NCBI GenBank assembly: GCA_013811855.1
Contig: JACCUL010000415.1
Location: 1-7,767, forward strand
Length of the DNA: 7,767 nt
Direction: 5' to 3'
Source: Acidimicrobiia bacterium
Lineage (GTDB): Bacteria > Actinomycetota > Acidimicrobiia > Acidimicrobiales > Ilumatobacteraceae
Numbering within the stretch: position 1 is the first letter of the stretch; every line of letters begins with the position of its first letter. Below, in pieces: positions 1 to 5,939 of this stretch. A program made the position numbers and the translations under genes. The notes under the pieces were generated by a model, which did no database searches, was not told the origin of the DNA, and saw only the letters and a list, made by a program, of their open reading frames with translations.

Positions 1-1182
1 CAGCTGGCCGATGTCGCCGCCGCCGAAGGTGTCGACGTGATCGTCCACGACGACGATCTCGCCGACGTGGCGACGGCGGCGGCCGTCGAGCTCGTTGGCG
101 AGGCCGAGCTGCTCGCGCTGGCCGAGCAGCGCTCGTACCTTCCACTCCTCCCGGTGCGCCAGCAGGGTCGCGCCGTGATCCTCACGTCCGGGACGACGGG
201 CCGACCGAAGGGGGCGCGGCGGGGCGGCCAGGGTTCGGCCGAGGCGCTCGGGCCGCTGCTGCAGGTGATCCCGATCCGGGCCCGCGACACGGTCGTCGTC
301 GCCGCCCCGCTGTTCCACGCGTGGGGCCTTGTGCACCTCGGCGTGGGCATGAGCATGTCGTCGACCGTCGTGCTGCAGCGCTCCTTCGACCCGACGGCGA
401 CGCTGGCGTCCGTCGCCGAGCACGAGGCCGACGGGCTGGCCGTCGTGCCCGTCATGCTGCAGCGGATCCTCGACCTTCCCGACGACGAGCTGTCCCGGTT
501 CGACACGTCGTCGCTGCGCTACATCGCGGCCAGCGGATCAGCCCTCGGCGCACCGCTGGTGCGCGCCGTCGCGGACCGGTTCGGGCCGATCCTCTACAAC
601 TGCTACGGGTCCACCGAAGTGTCGATGGCGACCGTCGCGGGGCCGGCCGACCTCGCCGCCGCGCCGTCGACCGCCGGTCGCGCCGTGCCCGGCACGGCGG
701 TCAGGATCCTCGATGAAGCCGGGGCCGAGGTACCGCCAGGAGTGACGGGGCGGATCTTCGTCGGCAGCTCGTCGCGGTTCGAGGGCTACACCGGAGGCGG
801 TACCAAGGCGTCCGTCGACGGCCTGCTGTCGAGCGGCGACGTCGGGCACCTCGACGGCCACGGCCGGCTGTTCGTCGAGGGGCGCGACGACGACATGATC
901 GTGTCCGGCGGCGAGAACGTGTTTCCGGCCGAGGTCGAGGACCTGCTGGCCGCCCATCCGGCCGTCGCCGAGGTGGCCGTGGTCGGCATCCCCGACGAGC
1001 AGTTCGGCCAGCGCCTGAAGGCCGTCGTCGTGCGCCGGCGCGGCGCCCGGCTGACCGCGGCCCAGGTGCGCAAGCACGTCCGCGCCAACCTCGCCCGGTA
1101 CAAGGTGCCCCGCGACGTCCAGTTCGTCGCCGCCCTGCCCCGCACGGCGACGGGCAAGGTGCGGCGCGTCGAGTTGCGCTGA
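1..1182 (+). CDS. AMP-forming acyl-CoA synthetase (FadD-type), 5' end outside the window
   Basis: Activates a carboxylic acid, probably a fatty acid, to its acyl-CoA through an acyl-adenylate. The frame is open from base 1, so the N-terminus is missing; 393 codons remain of a family usually about 500-550 residues long. Counting codons from base 1, the ATP-binding P-loop TSGTTGRPKGA is at 62-72, the A5 motif YGSTE at 202-206, the adenylate-binding SGD at about 278-280, the hinge GRDDDMIVSGGENVFPAEVE from about 294, and the C-terminal PRTATGKVRR with the likely catalytic lysine at codon 386. All expected core motifs are intact, so the retained part looks functional. SGGENVFPAEVED and PKGARRG recall mycobacterial FadD2/FadD12-like long-chain ligases, but substrate chain length cannot be read from sequence. 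The carboxyltransferase gene begins 42 bases downstream on the same strand with its own promoter-like element, suggesting shared acyl-CoA metabolism but not necessarily one transcript. Confidence 0.93.
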   Translation, partial: QLADVAAAEGVDVIVHDDDLADVATAAAVELVGEAELLALAEQRSYLPLLPVRQQGRAVILTSGTTGRPKGARRGGQGSAEALGPLLQVIPIRARDTVVVAAPLFHAWGLVHLGVGMSMSSTVVLQRSFDPTATLASVAEHEADGLAVVPVMLQRILDLPDDELSRFDTSSLRYIAASGSALGAPLVRAVADRFGPILYNCYGSTEVSMATVAGPADLAAAPSTAGRAVPGTAVRILDEAGAEVPPGVTGRIFVGSSSRFEGYTGGGTKASVDGLLSSGDVGHLDGHGRLFVEGRDDDMIVSGGENVFPAEVEDLLAAHPAVAEVAVVGIPDEQFGQRLKAVVVRRRGARLTAAQVRKHVRANLARYKVPRDVQFVAALPRTATGKVRRVELR

Positions 1183-1211
1183 CGCCGCCCGGCGGGCTCG
1201 ACGGCGCGCAG

Positions 1212-1217
1212 TAACTT
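1212..1217 (+). promoter_or_regulatory. -10-like hexamer for a leaderless carboxyltransferase mRNA
   Basis: TAACTT fits the actinobacterial -10 pattern TANNNT. It ends 7 bases before the GTG at 1225, so transcription would begin at or next to the start codon. No Shine-Dalgarno sequence lies upstream of that GTG and no convincing -35 element is visible. The call rests on spacing and on the same pattern recurring at other genes here. Confidence 0.5.
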
Positions 1218-1224
1218 CGCTGGC

Positions 1225-2784
1225 GTGTCCAGCCCCAACCCGATGCACGAACGGATCGAGGACCTGCAACAGCGGCGCGAGCAGGCCTACCACGCCGGGT
1301 CGCCGCACGCCGTCGAGCGCCAGCACGCCAAGGGCAAGCTGCTGGCCCGCGAGCGCATCGACTACCTGCTCGACGACGGCTCGTTCCACGAGCTCGACCT
1401 GCTGGCCCGCCACCGGGCCCACGCCTCGGGGCTGGAGGAACGGCCCTACACCGACGGCGTGGTCACCGGCTGGGGCAAGGTCGACGGGCGCAAGGTGTTC
1501 GTGTTCTCGCAGGACTTCACGGTGTTCGGCGGCGCGCTCGGCGAGGTGTTCGCCGAGAAGATCCACAAGCTGATGGACCTGGCGCTGAAGGTCGGCGCGC
1601 CTGTCGTCGGACTCAACGACGGCGCCGGCGCCCGCATCCAAGAGGGCGTCGTCAGCCTGGCCAGCTACGGCGGCATCTTCCACCGCAACGTGCTGTCGTC
1701 GGGTGTGGTGCCGCAGATCTCGGTGATCCTCGGACCGTGCGCCGGCGGCGCCGTCTACTCGCCGGCGATGACCGACTTCATCTTCATGGTCCGCGAGTCG
1801 TCGCACATGTTCATCACCGGCCCCGACGTCGTGCGGACCGTCACCGGTGAGGAGGTCACGCTCGAGGAGCTCGGTGGGGCGATGAGCCACGCCTCGAAGT
1901 CGGGTGTCGCCACGTTCGTCGCCACCGACGAGAAGTCGTGCCTGGACGACGTGCGCTACCTGCTGTCGTTCCTGCCCCAGAACAACATGGAGGAGCCGCC
2001 CCGCCTCGACAGCGAGGACGATCCGGCCCGACTGTGCCCGGAGCTGCGCGAGGTGCTGCCGGCCAGCCCCAACCTGCCCTACGACATGCACGCCGTGGTC
2101 AAGGCCGTGCTCGACGACGCCGAGTTCCTCGAGTACTTCCCGCACTGGGCCCGCTCGATCCTGTGCGGGTTCGGGCGCATCGACGGGCGCACCGTCGGCA
2201 TCGTCGGCAACCAGCCGATGGTCCTCGCCGGCGTGCTCGACATCGAGTCGGCGGAGAAGGCGGCCCGCTTCGTGCGGACCTGCGACGCGTTCAACATCCC
2301 GCTCGTCACGTTCGTCGACGTGCCCGGCTTCCTGCCCGGCGTCGACCAGGAGTACGGCGGCATCATCCGCCACGGCGCCAAGCTGCTGTACGCCTACTGC
2401 GAGTCGACCGTGCCGCGCATCCAGGTCATCACCCGCAAGGCGTACGGCGGGGCGTACGTCGTCATGAACTCGAAGTCGATCGGCGCCGACCTGGCGTTCG
2501 CCTGGCCGTCCGCCGAGCTCGCCGTGATGGGCCCGCAGGGGGCGGTCGAGATCGTGTACCGCCGCGAGCTGCAGCAGGCCGCCGACCCGACCGCCCGCCG
2601 AGCCGAGCTGGTCGCCGAGTACACCGAGCGCTACGCCAACCCGTACGCGGCGGCCGAGCGGGGCTACGTGGACGACGTCATCGACCCCGCCGAGACCCGC
2701 CAGAAGATCGTCGCCGGTCTCGCCATGCTGCGCACCAAGCGCGAAGACCTGCCGCGGCGCAAGCACGGCAACATGCCGCTGTAA
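1225..2784 (+). CDS. Acyl-CoA carboxylase carboxyltransferase (beta) subunit, PccB/AccD type
   Basis: Transfers the carboxyl group from carboxybiotin to an acyl-CoA such as propionyl- or acetyl-CoA, feeding methylmalonyl-/malonyl-CoA metabolism in the cytosol. The 519-residue length is usual for a single-chain PccB/AccD5-type subunit with two crotonase-like halves. Visible landmarks are the N-terminal HAKGKLLARERI segment (34-45), the N-half oxyanion-hole region GPCAGGAVYSPAM (170-182), VDVPGFLPG (364-372), the C-half RKAYGGAYVVM (404-414), and AWPSAELAVMGPQGAVEI (426-443). Asp422, just before AWPSAE, lies near the residue reported to favour propionyl-CoA in Streptomyces coelicolor PccB; equivalence needs an alignment. 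The GTG at 1225 was chosen over the ATG at 1243 because of the -10-like TAACTT 7 bases upstream. No biotin carboxylase or biotin carrier gene is nearby, so the partner alpha subunit must be encoded elsewhere. Family assignment is very secure; substrate is uncertain. Confidence 0.96.
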   Translation: MSSPNPMHERIEDLQQRREQAYHAGSPHAVERQHAKGKLLARERIDYLLDDGSFHELDLLARHRAHASGLEERPYTDGVVTGWGKVDGRKVFVFSQDFTVFGGALGEVFAEKIHKLMDLALKVGAPVVGLNDGAGARIQEGVVSLASYGGIFHRNVLSSGVVPQISVILGPCAGGAVYSPAMTDFIFMVRESSHMFITGPDVVRTVTGEEVTLEELGGAMSHASKSGVATFVATDEKSCLDDVRYLLSFLPQNNMEEPPRLDSEDDPARLCPELREVLPASPNLPYDMHAVVKAVLDDAEFLEYFPHWARSILCGFGRIDGRTVGIVGNQPMVLAGVLDIESAEKAARFVRTCDAFNIPLVTFVDVPGFLPGVDQEYGGIIRHGAKLLYAYCESTVPRIQVITRKAYGGAYVVMNSKSIGADLAFAWPSAELAVMGPQGAVEIVYRRELQQAADPTARRAELVAEYTERYANPYAAAERGYVDDVIDPAETRQKIVAGLAMLRTKREDLPRRKHGNMPL

Positions 2785-2845
2785 GGGGTTCTGACGAGGT
2801 CTGTGCAGGCAGGACTTTCCCGACAAACCTCGCGCCAGAACGCCC
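2785..2845 (+). terminator. Long imperfect inverted repeat after the carboxyltransferase gene; possible terminator
   Basis: Immediately after the TAA at 2782-2784, GTTCTG (2788-2793) and CGAGGT (2795-2800) are matched in reverse order by ACCTCG (2827-2832) and CAGAAC (2836-2841). This gives two exact 6-bp stem blocks, separated by one unpaired base on the left and three on the right. Flanking G residues (2785-2787) can also pair with CCC at 2843-2845. The loop is 26 bases (2801-2826). No T-run follows, so it is not a classical intrinsic terminator. It could act as a terminator of the kind lacking a U-tract, protect the mRNA 3' end, or bind a protein. Confidence 0.45.
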
Positions 2846-2861
2846 TTGACCTGACACGTCA

Positions 2862-2890
2862 TCGACTCGCTGCCACCCGACCGTCATGGT
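2862..2890 (+). promoter_or_regulatory. Possible promoter for the NTF2-like gene
   Basis: TCGACT (2862-2867, four of six matches to TTGACA) is followed after exactly 17 bases by CATGGT (2885-2890), which has the A and final T of TANNNT but C in first position. The hexamer ends 7 bases before the ATG at 2898. It resembles the TATGGT element upstream of the tldD-like gene. This is weaker than the other promoter calls. Confidence 0.35.
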
Positions 2891-2897
2891 GAGTGGC

Positions 2898-3296
2898 ATG
2901 ACCACTGACACCACCACCACCACCACTCCCGCCGTCGATACGTCCGTCGTCGACGCCTACCTGGCCACGTGGAACGAGACCGACCCTGCGGCGCGGGCCG
3001 AGCTGATCGAGCGGTCGCTCGGCGCCGACCTGTGGTACCGCGATCCGATGCTCGAGGCCGACGGTCTCGAGGCGTACGACGCGATGATCGCCGCCGTGCA
3101 AGCGCAGTTCCCAGGGCTCGTCATGCGCCGCACCAGCGACGTCGACGCCCACCGCGACCTGGTCCGGTTCACGTGGGCGCTCGACGCGCCGGGGGCCGAG
3201 CCGACGATCGCAGGGCTCGACGTCGCCAAGTTCGACGCCGACGGCCGGCTCCATCGGATCATCGGCTTCGTCGGTGAGGACGTCCCCGGTCGCTGA
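2898..3296 (+). CDS. NTF2/SnoaL-like small-fold protein
   Basis: A 132-residue protein that reads as one cone-shaped alpha+beta domain of the NTF2/SnoaL superfamily. The opening helix VVDAYLATWNETDPAARAELI (about 17-37), the LWYRDPMLEADGLEAYDAMI segment (45-64), QFPGLVMR and the strand-forming C-terminal half ending in DADGRLHRIIGFVGE are typical. Some members of this fold are isomerases, hydratases or ligand carriers; nothing here fixes the reaction, so the function is unknown. The tail begins with a low-complexity Thr tract (residues 5-10). Starts at 2886 (ATG), 2889 (GTG) and 2898 (ATG) are all possible; 2898 is preferred because a CATGGT element ends 7 bases before it and no Shine-Dalgarno favours the others. 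The XRE regulator starts 25 bases downstream, and the two may be functionally linked. Confidence 0.82.
   Translation: MTTDTTTTTTPAVDTSVVDAYLATWNETDPAARAELIERSLGADLWYRDPMLEADGLEAYDAMIAAVQAQFPGLVMRRTSDVDAHRDLVRFTWALDAPGAEPTIAGLDVAKFDADGRLHRIIGFVGEDVPGR
2910..2927 (+). repeat. Trinucleotide (ACC)5ACT tract in the 5' end of the NTF2-like gene
   Basis: Five consecutive ACC codons followed by ACT encode six threonines at residues 5-10. The repeat unit is 3 bases, so slippage would alter tail length without changing frame. It lies before the first predicted helix of the fold. Confidence 0.8.
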
Positions 3297-3310
3297 ACCG
3301 CTCGCTCGGT
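3297..3310. promoter_or_regulatory. Candidate operator (ACCG-N6-CGGT) at the regulator's promoter
   Basis: ACCG at 3297-3300 and CGGT at 3307-3310 form an exact 4-bp inverted repeat around a 6-base centre. The right arm shares its last T with the TACATT -10-like element of the XRE regulator gene. A protein bound here would block that promoter, so autoregulation by the XRE protein is possible. The arms are short and could occur by chance. Confidence 0.25.
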
Positions 3311-3315
3311 ACATT
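3310..3315 (+). promoter_or_regulatory. -10-like hexamer for a leaderless XRE regulator mRNA
   Basis: TACATT matches TANNNT and ends 6 bases before the GTG at 3322. No Shine-Dalgarno sequence is seen and no clear -35 element. This placement is the main reason for choosing GTG 3322 over the ATG at 3274, which would lie inside the preceding gene. Confidence 0.5.
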
Positions 3316-3321
3316 CGGTCC

Positions 3322-4143
3322 GTGACGAGCACGACCACCGCCCGCGGCCAGGTCGGCGCGATGTTGCGGGACTGGCGGGAGGATCGCCGGCGTAGCCAGA
3401 TGGATCTGGCCCTGGAGGCCGGCGTGTCCACCCGCCACCTCAGCTACGTCGAGACGGGCAAGGCCAAACCGTCGCCCGAGCTCGTGCTCGCCCTGGCCGA
3501 GCACCTCGACGTGCCGCTGCGGGAGCGCAATGCGATGCTCCTCGCCGCGGGGTACGCGCCGCGCTACCGCCAGACCCCGCTCGGTGACGACGCGCTGCGC
3601 AGCGTGCGCGCCGCGCTGACCGAGCTCGTGCGGGCCCATGACCCGTACCCGGCGGTCGTCGTCGACCGGGGCTGGGACCTCGTCATGGCGAACACCGGCG
3701 CCCAGAGCCTGCTGGCCGGCGTGGCCGAGCACCTGCTGCAGCCGCCGCTCAACGTGTACCGCGTCACGCTCCACCGCGACGGCATGGCCGGTCGCATCGA
3801 GAACCTCGACGAACGGGCCCACCACCTGCTCGGCACGCTCGACCGCCAGGTCGCCGTGACCCGCGATCCCCGCGTCCGGGCGCTGCTCGACGAGGTGTCG
3901 GCCTACCCGACGGTGATCGGCCTGGACGGATCGTGGCGCACCCGCTCCGGTACGCCGTCGGTCATCGTGCCGCTCCAGCTCCGGGTCGTCGACGATCGCG
4001 GCGAGGCGATGGTGCAGTCGTGGTTCTCGACCAACACGTCGTTCGGGACCCCGGTCGACATCACGCTCGACGAGCTGCACGTCGAGCTGTTCCACCCCGC
4101 GGACGAGGCGACAGCAGCGATGGTCGGCGGCCGCATCGCCTGA
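3322..4143 (+). CDS. XRE-family transcriptional regulator with MmyB-like ligand-binding domain
   Basis: A 273-residue DNA-binding regulator. Residues about 11-70 form an XRE/Cro-type helix-turn-helix, with RRRSQMDLALEAGVSTRHLSYVETGKAKPS spanning helices 2 and 3 and the recognition helix near 35-46. Residues about 105-260 match the PAS-like MmyB ligand-binding domain, with PYPAVVVDRGWDLVMAN (108-124), PPLNVYRVTLHRDGM (141-155) and a C-terminal MVQSWFSTNTSFGTPVDITLDELHVELFHPAD. MmyB-type domains are linked in the literature to bound fatty acids, so a lipid or acyl ligand is plausible; that is inference. The GTG at 3322 is chosen because of TACATT 6 bases upstream; ATG 3274 would add 16 residues overlapping the previous gene by 23 bases. 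The gene follows the NTF2-like gene on the same strand; that neighbour or the nearby acyl-CoA genes are possible targets. Confidence 0.93.
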   Translation: MTSTTTARGQVGAMLRDWREDRRRSQMDLALEAGVSTRHLSYVETGKAKPSPELVLALAEHLDVPLRERNAMLLAAGYAPRYRQTPLGDDALRSVRAALTELVRAHDPYPAVVVDRGWDLVMANTGAQSLLAGVAEHLLQPPLNVYRVTLHRDGMAGRIENLDERAHHLLGTLDRQVAVTRDPRVRALLDEVSAYPTVIGLDGSWRTRSGTPSVIVPLQLRVVDDRGEAMVQSWFSTNTSFGTPVDITLDELHVELFHPADEATAAMVGGRIA

Positions 4144-4166
4144 CGACCGGGTTCTCGTTCACCGCT

Positions 4167-4188
4167 TGGGCGCGATCCACCGCGCCCA
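4167..4188 (+). terminator. GC-rich hairpin after the XRE regulator gene, probable terminator
   Basis: TGGGCGCG (4167-4174) and CGCGCCCA (4181-4188) form a perfect 8-bp stem with a 6-base loop (ATCCAC). It starts 23 bases after the regulator's TGA. No T-run follows. It lies 23 bases upstream of the next gene's -10-like element, so it separates two transcription units. Confidence 0.5.
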
Positions 4189-4211
4189 GTGATGATGGGA
4201 AGTCCTCGGCA

Positions 4212-4217
4212 TAGCAT
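4212..4217 (+). promoter_or_regulatory. -10-like hexamer for a leaderless small-subunit mRNA
   Basis: TAGCAT matches TANNNT and ends 7 bases before the ATG at 4225. A weak -35-like GTGATG (4189-4194) lies exactly 17 bases upstream. No Shine-Dalgarno sequence precedes the ATG. The element would probably also drive the metallophosphoesterase gene just downstream. Confidence 0.5.
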
Positions 4218-4224
4218 CGCCGCC

Positions 4225-4413
4225 ATGGCGACGGTCGAGAGCCGCCAGCGCGTGACCGACGAGGAGGCGGCGGCCATCGGTGCGGCGGTCGAGGCGGCGT
4301 GGCCGCGGGCGGTCGAGGCCGAGGAGGAAGCCCGACGGACCGCGGCGTGGCGGTTCAGCGGTCGCTGGTGGAGCCAGCCGCTCCCCCTGCGCCGGGCGCG
4401 GCCATGGATGTGA
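4225..4413 (+). CDS. Small protein resembling acyl-CoA carboxylase epsilon/OadG-like subunits
   Basis: A 62-residue protein with two parts. Residues about 11-39 are an Ala/Glu-rich helix (TDEEAAAIGAAVEAAWPRAV followed by EAEEEARR). The C-terminal 22 residues are basic and aromatic: AWRFSGRWWSQP, then LPLRRARPWM. A short acidic helix followed by a W-(R/K)-x-x-G-R motif recalls the soluble accessory subunits of biotin-dependent acyl-CoA carboxylases or decarboxylases (actinobacterial epsilon, OadG-like). The carboxyltransferase gene lies 1.4 kb upstream on the same strand. The match is by pattern, not alignment, so the role is tentative. In-frame starts at 4189, 4192 and 4195 exist, but ATG 4225 has the TAGCAT element 7 bases upstream. 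The metallophosphoesterase start follows 16 bases after the stop, so the two are probably cotranscribed. No signal peptide or membrane segment is seen. Confidence 0.68.
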   Translation: MATVESRQRVTDEEAAAIGAAVEAAWPRAVEAEEEARRTAAWRFSGRWWSQPLPLRRARPWM

Positions 4414-4429
4414 ACGGTGTGAGCGGCCC

Positions 4430-5431
4430 GTGCCACACGAGCTGACGACGGTCGCCGACGACGCGGCCACGTTCCACGACGGCGCCGATGTCGACCACGT
4501 CGGCGGCCTGGAGCCGGACCAGCCGTACGAGCGGCACGGCATCGACTTCCGCACGCTGCCCCGCCCGACCGGACGGCTGCAGTGCCGGTTCGGCACGGTC
4601 AACGACCTCCACTTCGGCGAGGTGGAGGCGGGACGCATCGACGAGCAACCGGGCGGGCCGGTCAAGGTCGCCCCGCCCGGCGCGCCGCCGTACCCCGAGA
4701 CCATGAACTGGGCCGCCGCCGCCGAGATGGCGGCCGCCGACCTGGACGCGGTCATCGTCAAGGGTGACCTGTCGACCGACGGGACGGACGAGGAGTTCGC
4801 CGCCTTCGAGGCGTGCTACCGCCGGCCGTTCGGCGACCGCCTCCACGTCGTGCGAGGCAACCACGACGTCACCCGCGGCCAGACCGAGTACGCCGGTGAC
4901 CAGTGGATCGAGCTCCCGGGGGTGGCGGTCGCGCTGCTCGACACGGTCATCCCGGCGAGCGCGACCGGCACCTTGTCGGTCGGGCAGCTCGATTGGCTCG
5001 ACGCCGGCGCCGCCGCGTCCACCGTCCCTGTCATCGCCATGGGCCACCACCAGCAGTGGATCGAGGGCGAGCGCGATCCCGAGTACTTCGGCATCCACCC
5101 CGATGCCAGCGACGCGCTGAGCGCCGTGCTCGCTCGCCGGCCGGCGCTCGTGGCCTACACCGCCGGTCACACGCATCGCCATCGTGTCCGCCTGGTCGCC
5201 GGGAGCGTCCCCTCGGTGGAGGTCGGCTGCGTCAAGGACTTCCCTGGCACGTGGGCCGAGTACCGGGTGTACGACGGCGGCATCCTGCAGGTCGTCCATC
5301 GCATGTCGGACCCTGCGGCCCTGGCGTGGAGCGAGCAGTGCCGCGGCCTGTACGCCGACTTCGGTCTCGACTACGTGCGGTACGCGCTCGGCCGGCTCGG
5401 GGATCGCTGCTTCACGATCGCCTTCCGCTGA
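4430..5431 (+). CDS. Calcineurin-like metallophosphoesterase
   Basis: A 333-residue protein carrying every metal-binding motif of the calcineurin-like phosphoesterase fold, which uses two metal ions to hydrolyse phosphoester bonds. Visible are NDLHFG (Asp59, His61), KGDLSTDG (Asp113), RGNHD (143-146), MGHHQQW (His206) and AGHTHRH (His247, His249). The order and spacing fit the class III phosphodiesterase/CpdA-like group, but cyclic nucleotides, nucleotides and phospholipids are all possible substrates. The first 50 residues are a separate, probably beta-rich region (TTVADDAATFHDGADVDHVG) before the catalytic domain. No signal peptide is visible, so it is probably cytosolic. GTG 4430 is chosen because it follows the small upstream gene's stop by 16 bases; the frame is open further upstream, but that would overlap the small gene with low-complexity Arg-rich sequence. 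There is only a weak GAG upstream, so translation may rely on coupling. The 3' end overlaps the convergent DUF3995-type gene by 20 bases. Confidence 0.88.
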   Translation: MPHELTTVADDAATFHDGADVDHVGGLEPDQPYERHGIDFRTLPRPTGRLQCRFGTVNDLHFGEVEAGRIDEQPGGPVKVAPPGAPPYPETMNWAAAAEMAAADLDAVIVKGDLSTDGTDEEFAAFEACYRRPFGDRLHVVRGNHDVTRGQTEYAGDQWIELPGVAVALLDTVIPASATGTLSVGQLDWLDAGAAASTVPVIAMGHHQQWIEGERDPEYFGIHPDASDALSAVLARRPALVAYTAGHTHRHRVRLVAGSVPSVEVGCVKDFPGTWAEYRVYDGGILQVVHRMSDPAALAWSEQCRGLYADFGLDYVRYALGRLGDRCFTIAFR

Positions 5432-5939
5432 GTTCGGTTCGGCGCGTGCGCCAAAGGGCGACGAGGAAGGTTGCACCCCAGAGCGCGAACCACGGGTCCC
5501 AGAGGTACGTGTGCCAAGCCAGCGCGCGATCGTCGGCCGTTGCATCGGCATCGATCGCCCCTGCCTCGATGAGCACGCCGGCGATGGTGAGCACAGCGCC
5601 GTAAGCGGTCAACAACATCGCCGTCGTCCAACCCAGGGCGCGAAGCACCACCGACCTCGTCCAGGCCGGGAGACGATTCGCCACGACGCCCACCAGGACC
5701 GGTGCGGCCAGCGCGACGACGACCTTGATCGCCACCACGGTCCACAGCGCCGCGACCACTGCGGTGCCGCGCTCGCGGCCCCACCGCTCGATGTCCCCGC
5801 CGACGGTGTCGAGCAGCGCGGTCCCACCGAGCGCCCAGTACGCGCTGATCCCGGCACTCGCGAATCCGAGCGCGGCGGCGGCGGTCGCAGTCGCCACCGC
5901 CGTCCGATCTGGTGCTGTTCGGCTGTCCACGCCCCCCAT
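5412..5939 (-). CDS. DUF3995-type four-helix membrane protein
   Basis: A 175-residue integral membrane protein with four predicted hydrophobic helices at about 13-37, 58-86, 100-127 and 145-163, and a basic C-terminal tail (RTRRTELSGRRS). The motif SAYWALGGTALLDTVGG at the end of helix 1 and WHTYLWDPWFALWGATFLVALWR at helix 4 are the hallmarks I associate with DUF3995, a family of unknown function. ATG 5939 is used here, but GTG 5930 (three codons in) may be the true start: GGTGGAG on the minus strand (5947-5941) touches the ATG yet sits 10 bases before the GTG, a better ribosome-binding distance. No TANNNT element is found 6-8 bases upstream of either start, unlike most plus-strand genes here. 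It is transcribed divergently from the tldD-like gene, 46 bases between starts, and runs 20 bases into the 3' end of the metallophosphoesterase gene. Confidence 0.82.
   Translation of the reverse strand: MGGVDSRTAPDRTAVATATAAAALGFASAGISAYWALGGTALLDTVGGDIERWGRERGTAVVAALWTVVAIKVVVALAAPVLVGVVANRLPAWTRSVVLRALGWTTAMLLTAYGAVLTIAGVLIEAGAIDADATADDRALAWHTYLWDPWFALWGATFLVALWRTRRTELSGRRS

Noticed and set aside
1183..1194. CGCC-GCCC-GGCG hairpin after the acyl-CoA synthetase gene
   Set aside because: Only 4 bp of stem with no T-run; such short GC palindromes are common in DNA of this composition.
1938..2849. 303-codon plus-strand frame inside the carboxyltransferase gene
   Set aside because: Arg/Ala/Pro-rich shifted-frame translation with no domain; fully overlaps a conserved coding sequence.
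2846..2851. TTGACC as a -35 box for the NTF2-like gene
   Set aside because: A good -35 match, but no -10-like sequence lies 16-19 bases downstream; the TCGACT/CATGGT pair fits the start better.
538..2862. 774-codon open frame on the minus strand, antisense to the acyl-CoA synthetase and carboxyltransferase genes
   Set aside because: Its translation is rich in His, Arg, Val, Gly and Asp with no recognisable domain, and the opposite strand carries two well-conserved enzymes. Long antisense frames arise because G/C third positions remove stop codons from the complementary frame.
3274..3321. Upstream ATG giving the XRE regulator 16 extra residues
   Set aside because: It overlaps the preceding gene by 23 bases and contains the probable TACATT promoter element; GTG 3322 fits the leaderless pattern.
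3259..4095. 278-codon minus-strand frame opposite the XRE regulator
   Set aside because: Low-complexity antisense shadow; the plus strand has clear HTH and MmyB-like domains.
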